Under the pieces are notes generated by a model. The model searched no databases, had not been told where the DNA came from, and saw nothing but the letters and a program-made list of their open reading frames with translations. The translations under genes were made by a program, and so were the position numbers. A stretch of DNA of 64,000 bases from Sulfitobacter sediminilitoris (GTDB taxonomy: Bacteria; Pseudomonadota; Alphaproteobacteria; Rhodobacterales; Rhodobacteraceae), in assembly GCF_010667575.1 (NCBI RefSeq), contig NZ_JAABNT010000016.1, forward strand, positions 1 to 64,000. The letters run 5' to 3'. Positions within the stretch are counted from its first letter, which is position 1. The number at the start of each line of letters is the position of its first letter. This document shows, one piece after another, positions 8,312 through 16,914 of this stretch.

Positions 8312-9157
8312 ATGACAGACAAATCCTCCCCAGATACGCCGCCCGGCGACCGCATAGCCAAAGTCTTGGCCCGCGCAGGCGTTGCCTCGCGCCGCGAAGC
8401 GGAACGCATGATCGAAGCTGGCCGGGTCAGCGTGAACGGCAAACAGATCACCTCCCCGGCGCTTAACGTATCGGAAAATGACAAGATCACTGTGGATGGA
8501 AAGCCGGTATCAGAGCCTGAGCCCCCTCGGATGTGGCTATATCACAAGCCGCCGGGACTGGTGACCACAACGCGGGATGAAAAAGGCCGCGAGACGATCT
8601 TTGACAAGTTACCCGAAGATATGCCGCGTGTGATGACCGTGGGGCGGCTTGACCTGAACTCCGAAGGTTTGTTGTTGCTGACCAACGATGGGGGCATCAA
8701 GCGCAAGCTGGAACTGCCCAGCACCGGCTGGCTGCGCCGCTACCGGGTGCGGGTCAACGGGCGACCCACGGACGACAGCCTTGAACCGCTGCGCAAGGGC
8801 ATCACGATCGACGGCGAACGTTTCCTGCCGATGACGGTCACGCTGGACCGTCAGCAAGGTGCGAATGCATGGCTGACCGTGGGGCTGCGCGAGGGCAAGA
8901 ACCGTGAGATTCGCCGTGCAATGGAGGCGGTCGGACTGAGTGTGAACAGGCTGATCCGGATCAGCTATGGTCCTTTCCAGCTGGGTGAGCTGAAGGCTGG
9001 GGAAGTAGAGGAATTGCGCCGCAAGATCGTGCGCGACCAGCTTGGGCTGGAACTGGAAGATGACAGCGGGACGGCGGTGAAAAAGCCCAAGGCGGTCAAG
9101 CACATGTCCCGAAAAAGCCCCGCCCCGCGACAGCGCAGAAAAACGCCAAGGCCATAA
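8312..9157 (+). CDS. rluB: 23S rRNA pseudouridine synthase, RluB-like (RsuA family)
   Basis: A 281-residue enzyme. Residues of about 13-60 are an S4 RNA-binding domain (RIAKVLARAGVASRREAERMI). The RsuA/RluB catalytic core follows, with Asp114 in GRLDLNSEGLLLLTNDG and GLREGKNREIRRAMEAVG near 195. The C-terminal 40 residues are a basic tail (KKPKAVKHMSRKSPAPRQRRKTPRP), common in alphaproteobacteria and likely to bind rRNA. It isomerises one uridine in rRNA; RluB (U2605 of 23S) fits best, but RsuA or RluE cannot be excluded by eye. Confidence 0.88.
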   Translation: MTDKSSPDTPPGDRIAKVLARAGVASRREAERMIEAGRVSVNGKQITSPALNVSENDKITVDGKPVSEPEPPRMWLYHKPPGLVTTTRDEKGRETIFDKLPEDMPRVMTVGRLDLNSEGLLLLTNDGGIKRKLELPSTGWLRRYRVRVNGRPTDDSLEPLRKGITIDGERFLPMTVTLDRQQGANAWLTVGLREGKNREIRRAMEAVGLSVNRLIRISYGPFQLGELKAGEVEELRRKIVRDQLGLELEDDSGTAVKKPKAVKHMSRKSPAPRQRRKTPRP

Positions 9158-9322
9158 TGCCGCCAGTATGACTTGACGCTGTTTCGATGTCGCTTTTGCG
9201 GCAGGGGATTGCGCTTTGACCGCCAGAGCAGGTTGGATGCGCGACACTCAGGCAAACGGCATGAGCCCGACCCTAGCACCCGCTGCATATAACGCCTATG
9301 TTGCAGGGCAGAGAGAGGTACT

Positions 9323-9553
9323 ATGGGCCGATTGTTTCTGATCCTGATGGTCTTGGTGGCGTGCGTTGTCATCGCCATGATACTTCATTCGATCATAACC
9401 GGCATCATCGAGGCCGGTCAGCGCGGCTTGCGCCCCGTACTGGGGCAAACAAAGGATGGGGAAATGGCACCGACCGGCATTCAAAAGGCCGCCTATGTGG
9501 CTTTGATTGTTGTCCTTTTCGGCGTAGCTTCTGGCTGGCTAGGAGGGATGTAG
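9323..9553 (+). CDS. small membrane protein of the XpaC/TelA cluster
   Basis: A 76-residue protein with two hydrophobic segments: LFLILMVLVACVVIAMILHSII (residues of about 4-25) and AAYVALIVVLFGVASGWLGGM at the C-terminus. Between them is a short polar stretch of about 30 residues. I do not recognise a named family. It ends four bases before the XpaC-like gene, whose ribosome binding site (AGGAGGG) lies inside its last codons, so the two are surely co-translated. It is probably a membrane component working with the proteins downstream. Confidence 0.75.
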   Translation: MGRLFLILMVLVACVVIAMILHSIITGIIEAGQRGLRPVLGQTKDGEMAPTGIQKAAYVALIVVLFGVASGWLGGM

Positions 9554-9556
9554 ACC

Positions 9557-10441
9557 GTGGCACAACGCTTTGGCGGAAAATACAGCCCGGATGGCACAAA
9601 TGGCGATGCCCCCCGCCCCGCACGCCGGGTCGAAGTAGATCCCGCTGGGGGGCGGTCGAACGTGATGTTCGTACCGGCCATCGTGCTGGTCGCCACCACG
9701 TTGTCCGATGGGGCGCTGCCCATGACGCTGGGATTGGCTGGCGCGGGTGTCTGGACGCTCTCTGCATGGCTATTGCGTGAAGGGCTGCAGGCTGAGGCTG
9801 CGTTTCGGGCGCGCAAGGTGGCCCGGCGCCCGGCGTTGCCGCGCAAGATGCTGGCAGCCGTTGGGATCGGTGTTGGAACCGCACTGGCAGTCATGGCGCA
9901 TGTCAACAATACAACCGACGTATTGGCGCCCCTCTTGTTCGGGGTCTGCGCCAGTGCGCTGCATCTGGTGGCCTTTGGCATTGACCCGTTGAAATCCAAG
10001 GGCATGGAAGGGATCGACACCTTTCAGCAAGACCGCGTGGCCCGCGTGGTGATTGAGGCCGAAAAGCATCTGAATGCGATGACGGACGCGATCAGGCGCG
10101 CGGGCGACCGGAAGGCCGCTGCCAAGCTGGAAGACTTTCAGGAGACGGCACGCACCCTGATCCGCACGGTCGAGGAAGATCCGCGCGATTTGACCGCGGC
10201 GCGCAAGTATCTTGGCATCTATCTGCAGGGCGCGCGTGACGCGACGATCAAGTTTGCGGATATCTATAGCCGCACCAAGGATAAAGAAGCCCGGGACGAC
10301 TACATGGCGCTGCTTGATGATCTGGATCACAATTTTGCCGCCCGCACGCGGAAATCCTTGCTGGATGATCGCAGCGACCTGACCATTGAAATTGACGTGC
10401 TGCGCGAGCGGCTGTCGCGTGAAGGGGTGCGTCTGGAATAA
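9557..10441 (+). CDS. XpaC-like membrane protein (5-bromo-4-chloroindolyl phosphate hydrolysis family)
   Basis: The start is GTG, nine bases after AGGAGGG. The 294-residue product has a polar N-terminus and two hydrophobic hairpins (about residues 34-75 and 95-135). The rest is a long helical C-terminal domain (FQQDRVARVVIEAEKHLNAMTDAIRRAGDR ... FADIYSRTKDKEARDDYMALLDDLDHNFAARTRKSLL), as in XpaC family proteins. XpaC and TelA are neighbours in many bacteria, and their biochemical role is not settled. The family name comes from a colour phenotype and does not imply a phosphatase here. Confidence 0.8.
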   Translation: MAQRFGGKYSPDGTNGDAPRPARRVEVDPAGGRSNVMFVPAIVLVATTLSDGALPMTLGLAGAGVWTLSAWLLREGLQAEAAFRARKVARRPALPRKMLAAVGIGVGTALAVMAHVNNTTDVLAPLLFGVCASALHLVAFGIDPLKSKGMEGIDTFQQDRVARVVIEAEKHLNAMTDAIRRAGDRKAAAKLEDFQETARTLIRTVEEDPRDLTAARKYLGIYLQGARDATIKFADIYSRTKDKEARDDYMALLDDLDHNFAARTRKSLLDDRSDLTIEIDVLRERLSREGVRLE

Positions 10442-10480
10442 CCTGCGCACTTCGCCATAAACTTTAAGGGACTCCATCAA

Positions 10481-11677
10481 ATGTCTGAAAATGTTCGTGA
10501 AAAAGCCGCCAAGGAATTAGCCTTGGTCGAAGAGGTGACCGCCGTTGTGCTGCCTGAACCGGCCGAGGCAAATGCGATTGTGCCACTCAAGCAAGCCGAC
10601 AAGCCGCTGGGCGAAGAAATCAAGCGCCGCATGGCCGAGATCGACATGGAGGATACGCAGTCCATCGTTTCGTTTGGCTCTGCTGCGCAAGCGGAATTGC
10701 AGGAAATCAGCCAGTCCATGCTGGCCGATGTCCGCAATAAGGATGTTGGGCCGGCAGGCGATTCCCTGCGCAATATCGTGACCACCATTCGCGGTTTCTC
10801 GGTTTCGGAACTGGATGTCCGGCGCGAACGGAGCTGGTGGGAAAGGCTGATCGGGCGGGCCGCGCCCTTTGCGAAGTTCACCGCGCGGTTCGAAGAGGTA
10901 CAGGGGCAGATCGACCGGATCACGGACAACCTGCTGGGCCATGAGCACACGCTGCTGAAAGACATCAGATCGCTCGATATGCTCTATGAAAAAACGCTCC
11001 AGTTCTATGATGAACTGGCGCTGTATATCTCGGCCGGGGAAGCAAAGCTGGAGGAGCTCGACAGCAAGACCATTCCCGCCAAGGAGAAAAAAGTCGAAAA
11101 GGCCGCAGAAGACGCGGCGGTCATGAAAGCACAGGAGTTGCGCGACATGCGGGCCGCCCGTGATGATCTGGAACGCCGGGTGCATGATCTGAAACTGACG
11201 CGTCAGGTCACCATGCAATCGCTGCCCTCCATCCGGTTGGTGCAGGAAAACGACAAGAGCCTTGTGACCAAGATCAACTCTACCCTCGTCAACACTGTTC
11301 CCCTGTGGGAGACGCAGTTGGCGCAGGCCGTGACCATTCAGCGCTCGGCCGAAGCGGCGGCGGCAGTGCGCGAGGCAAATGACCTGACCAATGAGCTGCT
11401 GACGTCGAACGCAAAGAACCTGCGCGACAGCAACAAGATGATCCGTCAGGAAATGGAGCGCGGTGTATTCGACATCGAAGCGGTCAAACAGGCCAACGCC
11501 GATCTGATCGGCACCATCGAAGAAAGCCTGCAGATTGCCGATGAAGGCAAGGCAAAGCGCGCGGCTGCTGAAAAGGAACTGAAGGAGATGGAAGCCAAGC
11601 TGCGTGATACACTGGCTGCTGCCAAGGCCAAAAAGACAGGCTTGGGTGAAACCGCCTCAGGATCGGTGCCTGGCTGA
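10481..11677 (+). CDS. telA: toxic anion resistance protein, TelA family
   Basis: A 398-residue, almost entirely helical soluble protein. It has the family features DTQSIVSFGSAAQAELQEISQSML near residue 55, a long coiled-coil middle (AEAKLEELDSKTIPAKEKKVEKAA), and LPSIRLVQENDKSLVTKINSTLVNTVPLWETQLAQAV around 245-285, the most conserved TelA segment. TelA proteins were linked to tellurite and other envelope-stress tolerance, but the mechanism is unknown. It lies 39 bp after the XpaC-like gene and 6 bp before the DUF2927 gene, in one operon. Confidence 0.9.
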   Translation: MSENVREKAAKELALVEEVTAVVLPEPAEANAIVPLKQADKPLGEEIKRRMAEIDMEDTQSIVSFGSAAQAELQEISQSMLADVRNKDVGPAGDSLRNIVTTIRGFSVSELDVRRERSWWERLIGRAAPFAKFTARFEEVQGQIDRITDNLLGHEHTLLKDIRSLDMLYEKTLQFYDELALYISAGEAKLEELDSKTIPAKEKKVEKAAEDAAVMKAQELRDMRAARDDLERRVHDLKLTRQVTMQSLPSIRLVQENDKSLVTKINSTLVNTVPLWETQLAQAVTIQRSAEAAAAVREANDLTNELLTSNAKNLRDSNKMIRQEMERGVFDIEAVKQANADLIGTIEESLQIADEGKAKRAAAEKELKEMEAKLRDTLAAAKAKKTGLGETASGSVPG

Positions 11678-11683
11678 TCCGAC

Positions 11684-12640
11684 ATGGGGTTTTGGGCCGG
11701 CCATAAAACACTGCGCTGGGGGGCTGTTTTGGCAGCGACCCTGACGCTTGTCGCCTGTGTGCAGGGACCTGTTGGAGAATCGCTCAAGCCGCAGGCACGC
11801 CCGGCAAACGCAGCACCGCCCCCCGTTGTTGCCAAGCCCACGTCAGAGAAAAGCGCCCTGCTGCGCCAATACCTCAATCAGGTGCAGCAGGCGCAGTTGA
11901 GCCAAGGATTGCTACGACAGGATGGTGGCGGCGTAGACACACCCTTCACGCCTGACATTCTGGCGCGCAACTTTGAACAGATCGTCTTTTTCAATGAGTA
12001 TGACGGCAACTTTTCAGGCCGTGGTGGGGCCAGCCCGCTGCGCCGCTGGGAAGATCCGGTACGCATGGAAGTCATCTTTGGCGCCAGCGTCCCGCCGTCG
12101 CGCCGCAAAAGTGATACCGACGATGTAAACCGTTACGCCCGCCGGCTGGCGCGTGCAACGGGGCATCCTGTGTCCGCCGTGGGACAGCCGAATTTTCTGG
12201 TGATCATCGCATCCGAGGACGACCGGAGCGAAACGCTGATGCAGGCCGCGACGCGCGTGCCGGGCATCTCTGCGGCCTCTTTGCGGGCGTTACGCGACAT
12301 GCGCAGAGATACCTATTGCGCCGTGGCTGCCTACGCTGCTGGTCCGAACGCAAATGTGTACACGGCCGCGGTCGCGGTCATCCGCGCTGAAAACCCCGAT
12401 TTGCTGCGCCTGTCATGCATTCACGAGGAACTGGCGCAGGGCATGGGGCTGGCCAATGACAGCCCCGCCGCCCGTCCGTCCATCTTTAACGATGACGACG
12501 AATTCGCGCTGCTGACAGATCACGACGAACTGCTGTTGCAAATGCTTTATGACCCGCGCCTGCGCCCCGGCATGAGCGCCACCGAAGCAGCACCCATCAC
12601 AAGGATCATCGCCCGCGAGCTTTTGGGCGGACCGCTTTGA
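11684..12640 (+). CDS. DUF2927 lipoprotein with HExxx-type putative metallopeptidase site
   Basis: The 318-residue product has a lipoprotein signal (TLTLVACVQG, Cys about 26). The exported domain is of the DUF2927 kind: PFTPDILARNFEQIVFFNEY, WEDPVRMEVIFGASVPPSRR, then SCIHEELAQGMGLANDSP, with a His-Glu pair and a later Gly that recall zincin active sites. PSIFNDDDEFALLTDHDELLLQMLYDPRLRPGM follows. Catalysis is inferred only. It sits 6 bp after telA and 36 bp before the SPFH gene, so it forms the outer-face part of this envelope cluster. Confidence 0.82.
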   Translation: MGFWAGHKTLRWGAVLAATLTLVACVQGPVGESLKPQARPANAAPPPVVAKPTSEKSALLRQYLNQVQQAQLSQGLLRQDGGGVDTPFTPDILARNFEQIVFFNEYDGNFSGRGGASPLRRWEDPVRMEVIFGASVPPSRRKSDTDDVNRYARRLARATGHPVSAVGQPNFLVIIASEDDRSETLMQAATRVPGISAASLRALRDMRRDTYCAVAAYAAGPNANVYTAAVAVIRAENPDLLRLSCIHEELAQGMGLANDSPAARPSIFNDDDEFALLTDHDELLLQMLYDPRLRPGMSATEAAPITRIIARELLGGPL

Positions 12641-12675
12641 TCCAGAACTGACATACGACGCAAAGGATTGACCCC

Positions 12676-13800
12676 ATGGGCATTTTTGACTTTCTCACCG
12701 GCGAGTTTATCGACGTCATCCATTGGGTGGATGACACCCGCGACACCATGGTCTGGCGGTTTGAGCGCGAAGGCCACGAGATCAAGTACGGTGCCAAGCT
12801 GACCGTGCGTGAAGGTCAGGCGGCGGTCTTCGTGCACGAAGGCCAGCTGGCGGATGTCTTTACCCCCGGTCTTTATATGCTTGAGACCAACAACATGCCG
12901 ATCCTGACCACGCTGCAACATTGGGATCATGGCTTCAAAAGCCCCTTCAAATCCGAGATTTATTTCGTCAACACGACGCGCTTCAATGATCTGAAATGGG
13001 GCACAAAGAACCCGATCATCGTGCGCGACCCGGAATTCGGCCCGGTCCGCCTGCGCGCCTATGGCACCTATTCCGTCCGCGTCAGCGATCCGGCACGTTT
13101 CCTCACGGAAATCGTCGGCACTGATGGTGAATTCACCATGGATGAGATCAGCTACCAGATCCGCAACGTCATCGTGCAGGAATTCTCGCGCACCATCGCG
13201 CGTGCGCAGATCCCGGTGTTGGACATGGCGGCCAATACCCGAGAGCTGGGCAAATTGGTGGCGCAGGAGATCGCCAAGCAAATCGGAGAATACGGCCTGT
13301 CATTGCCTGAACTCTACATCGAAAACATCTCGCTTCCTCCGGCAGTTGAAGAGGTCTTGGATAAACGATCTTCCATGGGTGTGATCGGGAACCTGAACGA
13401 ATACGTGCAGTTTCAGGCGGCCGAAGCCTTGGGCCGCGATGGTGCAGGTGCGGCGGCCATGCAGACCGGGTTGGGCGCGGGCCTTGGCATGCAGATGGGC
13501 CAGGCAGCGGCTGCGCAGGCAGGACCCTGGGGCGCACGCACGCAAGCCCCGGCTCAAGCGCAGGCCCCAATGGCTTCGCCACCGCCCCCTCCTGTTGAGC
13601 ACGTCTGGCACATCGCCGAGGGTGGAGAGACGAAGGGTCCATTTTCCAAGGCCGCTCTGGGGCGGATGGCCGCCGAAGGGGCGCTGACCCGCGAGACCTA
13701 CGTCTGGACACCCGGGCAGGATGGCTGGCAGCGCGCAGAAGATGTCGTGGAACTGGCGCAGCTTTTTACCGTTTTGCCTCCACCACCTCCGGGTGCATAG
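12676..13800 (+). CDS. SPFH-domain protein with C-terminal GYF_2 domain (YdjI / virion-core-like)
   Basis: A 374-residue protein. Residues 1-230 match the SPFH/YdjI type (MGIFDFLTGEFIDVIHW, LTVREGQAAVFVHEGQLADVFTPGLYML, SLPELYIENISLPPAVEEVLDKRSSMGVIG). A Gly/Ala/Gln-rich linker leads to a GYF_2 domain at about 310-370 (VWHIAEGGETKGPFSKAALGRMAAEGAL, VWTPGQDGWQRAEDV), which usually binds proline-rich partners. No transmembrane helix is seen, so membrane contact would be peripheral. It belongs to the XpaC-TelA-DUF2927 operon and probably scaffolds that membrane complex. Confidence 0.88.
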   Translation: MGIFDFLTGEFIDVIHWVDDTRDTMVWRFEREGHEIKYGAKLTVREGQAAVFVHEGQLADVFTPGLYMLETNNMPILTTLQHWDHGFKSPFKSEIYFVNTTRFNDLKWGTKNPIIVRDPEFGPVRLRAYGTYSVRVSDPARFLTEIVGTDGEFTMDEISYQIRNVIVQEFSRTIARAQIPVLDMAANTRELGKLVAQEIAKQIGEYGLSLPELYIENISLPPAVEEVLDKRSSMGVIGNLNEYVQFQAAEALGRDGAGAAAMQTGLGAGLGMQMGQAAAAQAGPWGARTQAPAQAQAPMASPPPPPVEHVWHIAEGGETKGPFSKAALGRMAAEGALTRETYVWTPGQDGWQRAEDVVELAQLFTVLPPPPPGA

Positions 13801-13860
13801 GCGGGCACAGCAGATCATGTTCTGTCGTGCTGTAACACTGGCGTTGGCGAGACAGCCGTG

Positions 13861-14397
13861 ATGCGCCTTCCGCAACGGCGGACGGCCCTCAAGATCATGC
13901 ACTGGGCCATGGTTCCCCTGCTGATCTGGTTCATCCTTGTCACGCCGGATGACGTGCTGCCCTTTGGCCCTACGGCGTTTCAGTTCCACTCCATTCTTGC
14001 GCTGGTGTTCGTGACGCTTTGCCTTTTGTGGACTGCCGATTATCTGCGCCGTGGCCTTGCCAGCCGTCCCGGCCCCAAGCTTGGCCCTCTGGCGCGGTTG
14101 ATCCATCAAATGCTGCACAAGCTGCTGATCTGGGGCCTGTTTGGTGTGGCAATCGGTGGGTTTCTGCTGGGCCTGACCTCGGCAAGGATGCTCAAGGCGG
14201 GCGGGTTCCTGCCCATTGCCCCACCGCTGGGCCTGCGAGAAGTCAATGAGATCATTGGCAAAATTCACATCTACGAGTTTTACCTGCTAACCTTTATCGC
14301 CGCTATCCACGCGGCCTTTCACATCTGGCGTCACGTCAAACTGCGCGACAATGCCCTGCGGATCATGGCCCCCAAGGCGCTGCATCGCTTTTTGTAG
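13861..14397 (+). CDS. cytochrome b561 family protein
   Basis: A 178-residue integral membrane protein with four hydrophobic segments and histidines placed as in bacterial di-haem cytochrome b561: His14 (KIMHWAMVPLLIW), His43 (FQFHSILALVF), one in the third segment region (LIHQMLHKLLIW), and a last group in FIAAIHAAFHIWRH. It would pass electrons between quinol and a periplasmic or membrane partner. A GTG lies directly before the ATG and could be the start (13858). It stands between the SPFH and zinc-ribbon genes of the cluster. Confidence 0.88.
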   Translation: MRLPQRRTALKIMHWAMVPLLIWFILVTPDDVLPFGPTAFQFHSILALVFVTLCLLWTADYLRRGLASRPGPKLGPLARLIHQMLHKLLIWGLFGVAIGGFLLGLTSARMLKAGGFLPIAPPLGLREVNEIIGKIHIYEFYLLTFIAAIHAAFHIWRHVKLRDNALRIMAPKALHRFL

Positions 14398-14443
14398 GCG
14401 ACACACGCTGGCAGGCCGCCCGGATCAACGCTATGTCTGAGCC

Positions 14444-15553
14444 ATGGCCGATACGCTGACACCTGACACCCCCCTGACAGAGCATCGCTTTCCCTGCGAT
14501 ACCTGCGGGAGTGACCTGCGCTACGCGCCAGATGCGGGCAAGCTGGTCTGCGATCATTGCGGCAATACGGAACCCATCGAAGGCACGGGATTTCGCTTTC
14601 AGCCCATCGCGGAACTGGACCTGCACAAGGGTCTGCAAGCGGACCTCGCAGCAGACCAGATGGAAGAGACCCGCGTCACAACCTGCCCGAATTGCGCCGC
14701 TCAGGTCGAATTTGAGGCTGGCAAACACGCGACCGAATGTCCCTTCTGCGCGACCCCCGTGGTGGTCGACACCGGCACCCACCGCCATATCAAACCGCGT
14801 GCCGTCCTGCCCTTCGCCCTGACCGAAGAGATCGCCCGCGATGCCATGAAAGACTGGCTGGGCGCGCTTTGGTTTGCGCCAAACGGGTTGCAGGAATACG
14901 CCCGCAAGGGCCGCCGGATGCAGGGTATATATGTTCCCTACTGGACCTACGACGCCGATACAAAATCCAGCTACACCGGCCAGCGCGGCACGGTCTACTA
15001 CGTGACCCGCACGGTCATGCGCGACGGTAAACGCGTGCAGCAACAGGTGCAGAAGGTCCGCTGGCGCCCGGCCTCTGGACGGGTGGCACGCTTCTTCGAT
15101 GACGTGCTGGTTCTGGCCTCTCAATCCCTGCCCAAGAAATACACAGATGCGCTCGAGCCCTGGGATCTTTCCGCGCTGGAGCCCTACGCCCCCGAATACC
15201 TCGCAGGCTTCCGCGCCGAAGCCTATGCGGTGTCCTTGGAAGATGGCTTCAAGGAGGCGCGCGCGCATATGGACAGGGTGATCGAACGCGATGTGAAATT
15301 CGACATCGGCGGCGACCGCCAGCGCGTCCATTCCATCGACACGTCCCTCAGTGGTCTCACCTTCAAGCACATTCTGCTCCCGGTCTGGCTTGCCGCTTAC
15401 AAATACCGGGGAAAGACCTACCGTTTCGTCGTGAACGGCCGCACCGGACGGGTTCAGGGCGAACGCCCCTACTCGGCCATCAAAATCACCATCGCGGTGA
15501 TCCTCGGCGCCATCGCCGCAGGCATCATCGGCTATCTGGCAGCACAGCAATGA
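14444..15553 (+). CDS. zinc-ribbon membrane-anchored protein of the SPFH/TelA cluster
   Basis: A 369-residue protein with two N-terminal zinc ribbons: CDTCG/CDHCG (Cys18, 21, 36, 39) and CPNC/CPFC (Cys81, 84, 99, 102). A conserved domain with GIYVPYWTYDADTKSSYTGQRG follows, and one transmembrane helix at the extreme C-terminus ([22 protein letters not shown]). Such proteins are often labelled TFIIB-type zinc ribbon or replication-factor-Y-like from the ribbons alone; no helicase motif is present. Its stop overlaps the nitroreductase ATG by 4 bp. It probably works with the SPFH and TelA proteins. Confidence 0.82.
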   Translation: MADTLTPDTPLTEHRFPCDTCGSDLRYAPDAGKLVCDHCGNTEPIEGTGFRFQPIAELDLHKGLQADLAADQMEETRVTTCPNCAAQVEFEAGKHATECPFCATPVVVDTGTHRHIKPRAVLPFALTEEIARDAMKDWLGALWFAPNGLQEYARKGRRMQGIYVPYWTYDADTKSSYTGQRGTVYYVTRTVMRDGKRVQQQVQKVRWRPASGRVARFFDDVLVLASQSLPKKYTDALEPWDLSALEPYAPEYLAGFRAEAYAVSLEDGFKEARAHMDRVIERDVKFDIGGDRQRVHSIDTSLSGLTFKHILLPVWLAAYKYRGKTYRFVVNGRTGRVQGERPYSAIKITIAVILGAIAAGIIGYLAAQQ

Positions 15554-16224
15554 CCGCATATGACACTTTGAAAGACACCCTAACGTCCCGCTATTCCTGC
15601 CGGGGGTTCAGGCCCGATCCGGTCCCGGACACGGTTATCACACAGATTGTCGACGCCGCGCGCCATGTGCCGTCATGGTGCAATGCCCAGCCCTGGCAGG
15701 TCACGATCACCAAGGGCCCGGCGACTGAAGCCTTGCGGGCGTATCTCACTGACATCGCCACCAAGGGCACCCCGCCAGAACCCGACCTGGAATGGCCCAA
15801 GAAATACTCGGGAGAGTACGGCGAACGGCGTCGGACCTGCGGATTCCAACTCTATGACGCTGTCGGCATTGCCAAGGAAGACCGGGCCGCCCGCGCCCAG
15901 CAGATGCTCCAGAACTATGCCTTGTTCGGTGCGCCCCACGCCGCGATCATTCACTCACCCGCCGAACTTGGCCCATACGGTGCCATGGACACCGGCGGTT
16001 TCGTGACCGCCTTTACCCTCGCCGCCACCGCCCTTGGCGTTGCCACCATCCCGCAGGCCGCCATCGCCGCCTATGCGCCACAGGTCCGCGAACACCTGGG
16101 CATCGGGCAAGACCGGCTGATCCTCTGCGCGATCTCGTTTGGCTATGCCGACCCGGACCACCCGGCCAACCAGTTCCGCACGGAACGCGCGCCCACTGTC
16201 GATATCATCGACTGGAAGAACTGA
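15550..16224 (+). CDS. nitroreductase family flavoprotein
   Basis: A 224-residue FMN-dependent reductase. It begins with the family's basic FMN phosphate site ([15 protein letters not shown]), then [16 protein letters not shown] about residues 37-52, and [31 protein letters not shown] about 144-175, a conserved dimer and flavin-binding element. The C-terminus [21 protein letters not shown] is typical. Substrates could be nitroaromatics, quinones or enones; none can be assigned. It overlaps the zinc-ribbon gene by 4 bp and shares one base with dtd, so the three are translationally coupled. Confidence 0.9.
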   Translation: MTAYDTLKDTLTSRYSCRGFRPDPVPDTVITQIVDAARHVPSWCNAQPWQVTITKGPATEALRAYLTDIATKGTPPEPDLEWPKKYSGEYGERRRTCGFQLYDAVGIAKEDRAARAQQMLQNYALFGAPHAAIIHSPAELGPYGAMDTGGFVTAFTLAATALGVATIPQAAIAAYAPQVREHLGIGQDRLILCAISFGYADPDHPANQFRTERAPTVDIIDWKN

Positions 16225-16667
16225 TGCGCGCCCTCCTACAACGGGTCACACAGGCCTCTGTCTCCGTAGACAGCACCAAGATCTCGGAAATCGGACCCGG
16301 TCTGCTGGTCTTTGTCTGCGCCATGCCAAACGACACCGAAACCACGGCCGAAACGCTGGCTGCCAAGATCGCCAAACTCCGGCTCTTCAAGGACGAGGCC
16401 GGGAAAATGAATCTCAACCTGTCCCAGACAGGTGGCGAGGCTCTCGTTGTCAGCCAGTTCACCCTGGCCGCCGACACCTCTCGCGGGACCCGCCCCGGCT
16501 TTTCCTATGCCGCCAAGCCCGACGTGGCGCGCGCTCTTTATGAACATTTCGCGAGCCACCTCGCCACCCTGGACATTCGCACCCAGCGCGGCCAGTTCGG
16601 TGCCGATATGTCCGTTGCCCTCACCAACGATGGCCCCGTGACGATCTGGCTTGATACGGATACCTGA
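16224..16667 (+). CDS. dtd: D-aminoacyl-tRNA deacylase
   Basis: The 147-residue product has the standard DTD length and both signature motifs, [11 protein letters not shown] (about residues 72-82) and the C-terminal [12 protein letters not shown] carrying the Gly-cisPro-type NxGPxT element. It starts [16 protein letters not shown] as usual. It removes D-amino acids wrongly charged onto tRNA. The ATG shares its A with the nitroreductase stop codon. It is the last gene of the rightward run before the convergent type I secretion genes. Confidence 0.96.
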   Translation: MRALLQRVTQASVSVDSTKISEIGPGLLVFVCAMPNDTETTAETLAAKIAKLRLFKDEAGKMNLNLSQTGGEALVVSQFTLAADTSRGTRPGFSYAAKPDVARALYEHFASHLATLDIRTQRGQFGADMSVALTNDGPVTIWLDTDT

Positions 16668-16914
16668 CCACCTGGTTTCGGAGCCGCCATTGCGTGAGAC
16701 CAGGCAGACAGGGGCAGCGCCGGTTGCCAAGGCAAATCGTCGAGGGGCCCCTTGGGGATACGACTATTTTCCTTGGGAAGCGGGGCTGACGCTGTCAGAC
16801 AGGGCTCGGGCACGGGCGGCGTTGCCACCATTTGGTTTTGGTGGGCCAGCAGCGCCTGACACATTCCAACCGCCGGTCCGGCGAAGACGCGCGACGCGCG
16901 GATGAGCGGGCCGC
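16668..16914. other. convergent intergenic region, no supported gene
   Basis: A plus-strand frame runs through here, but it starts with TTG inside dtd, lacks a ribosome binding site and has no recognisable product. I see no strong terminator hairpin either. Confidence 0.4.

Noticed and set aside
16651..16905. Short plus-strand frame after dtd
   Set aside because: It begins with TTG inside dtd, has no ribosome binding site and encodes no recognisable product.
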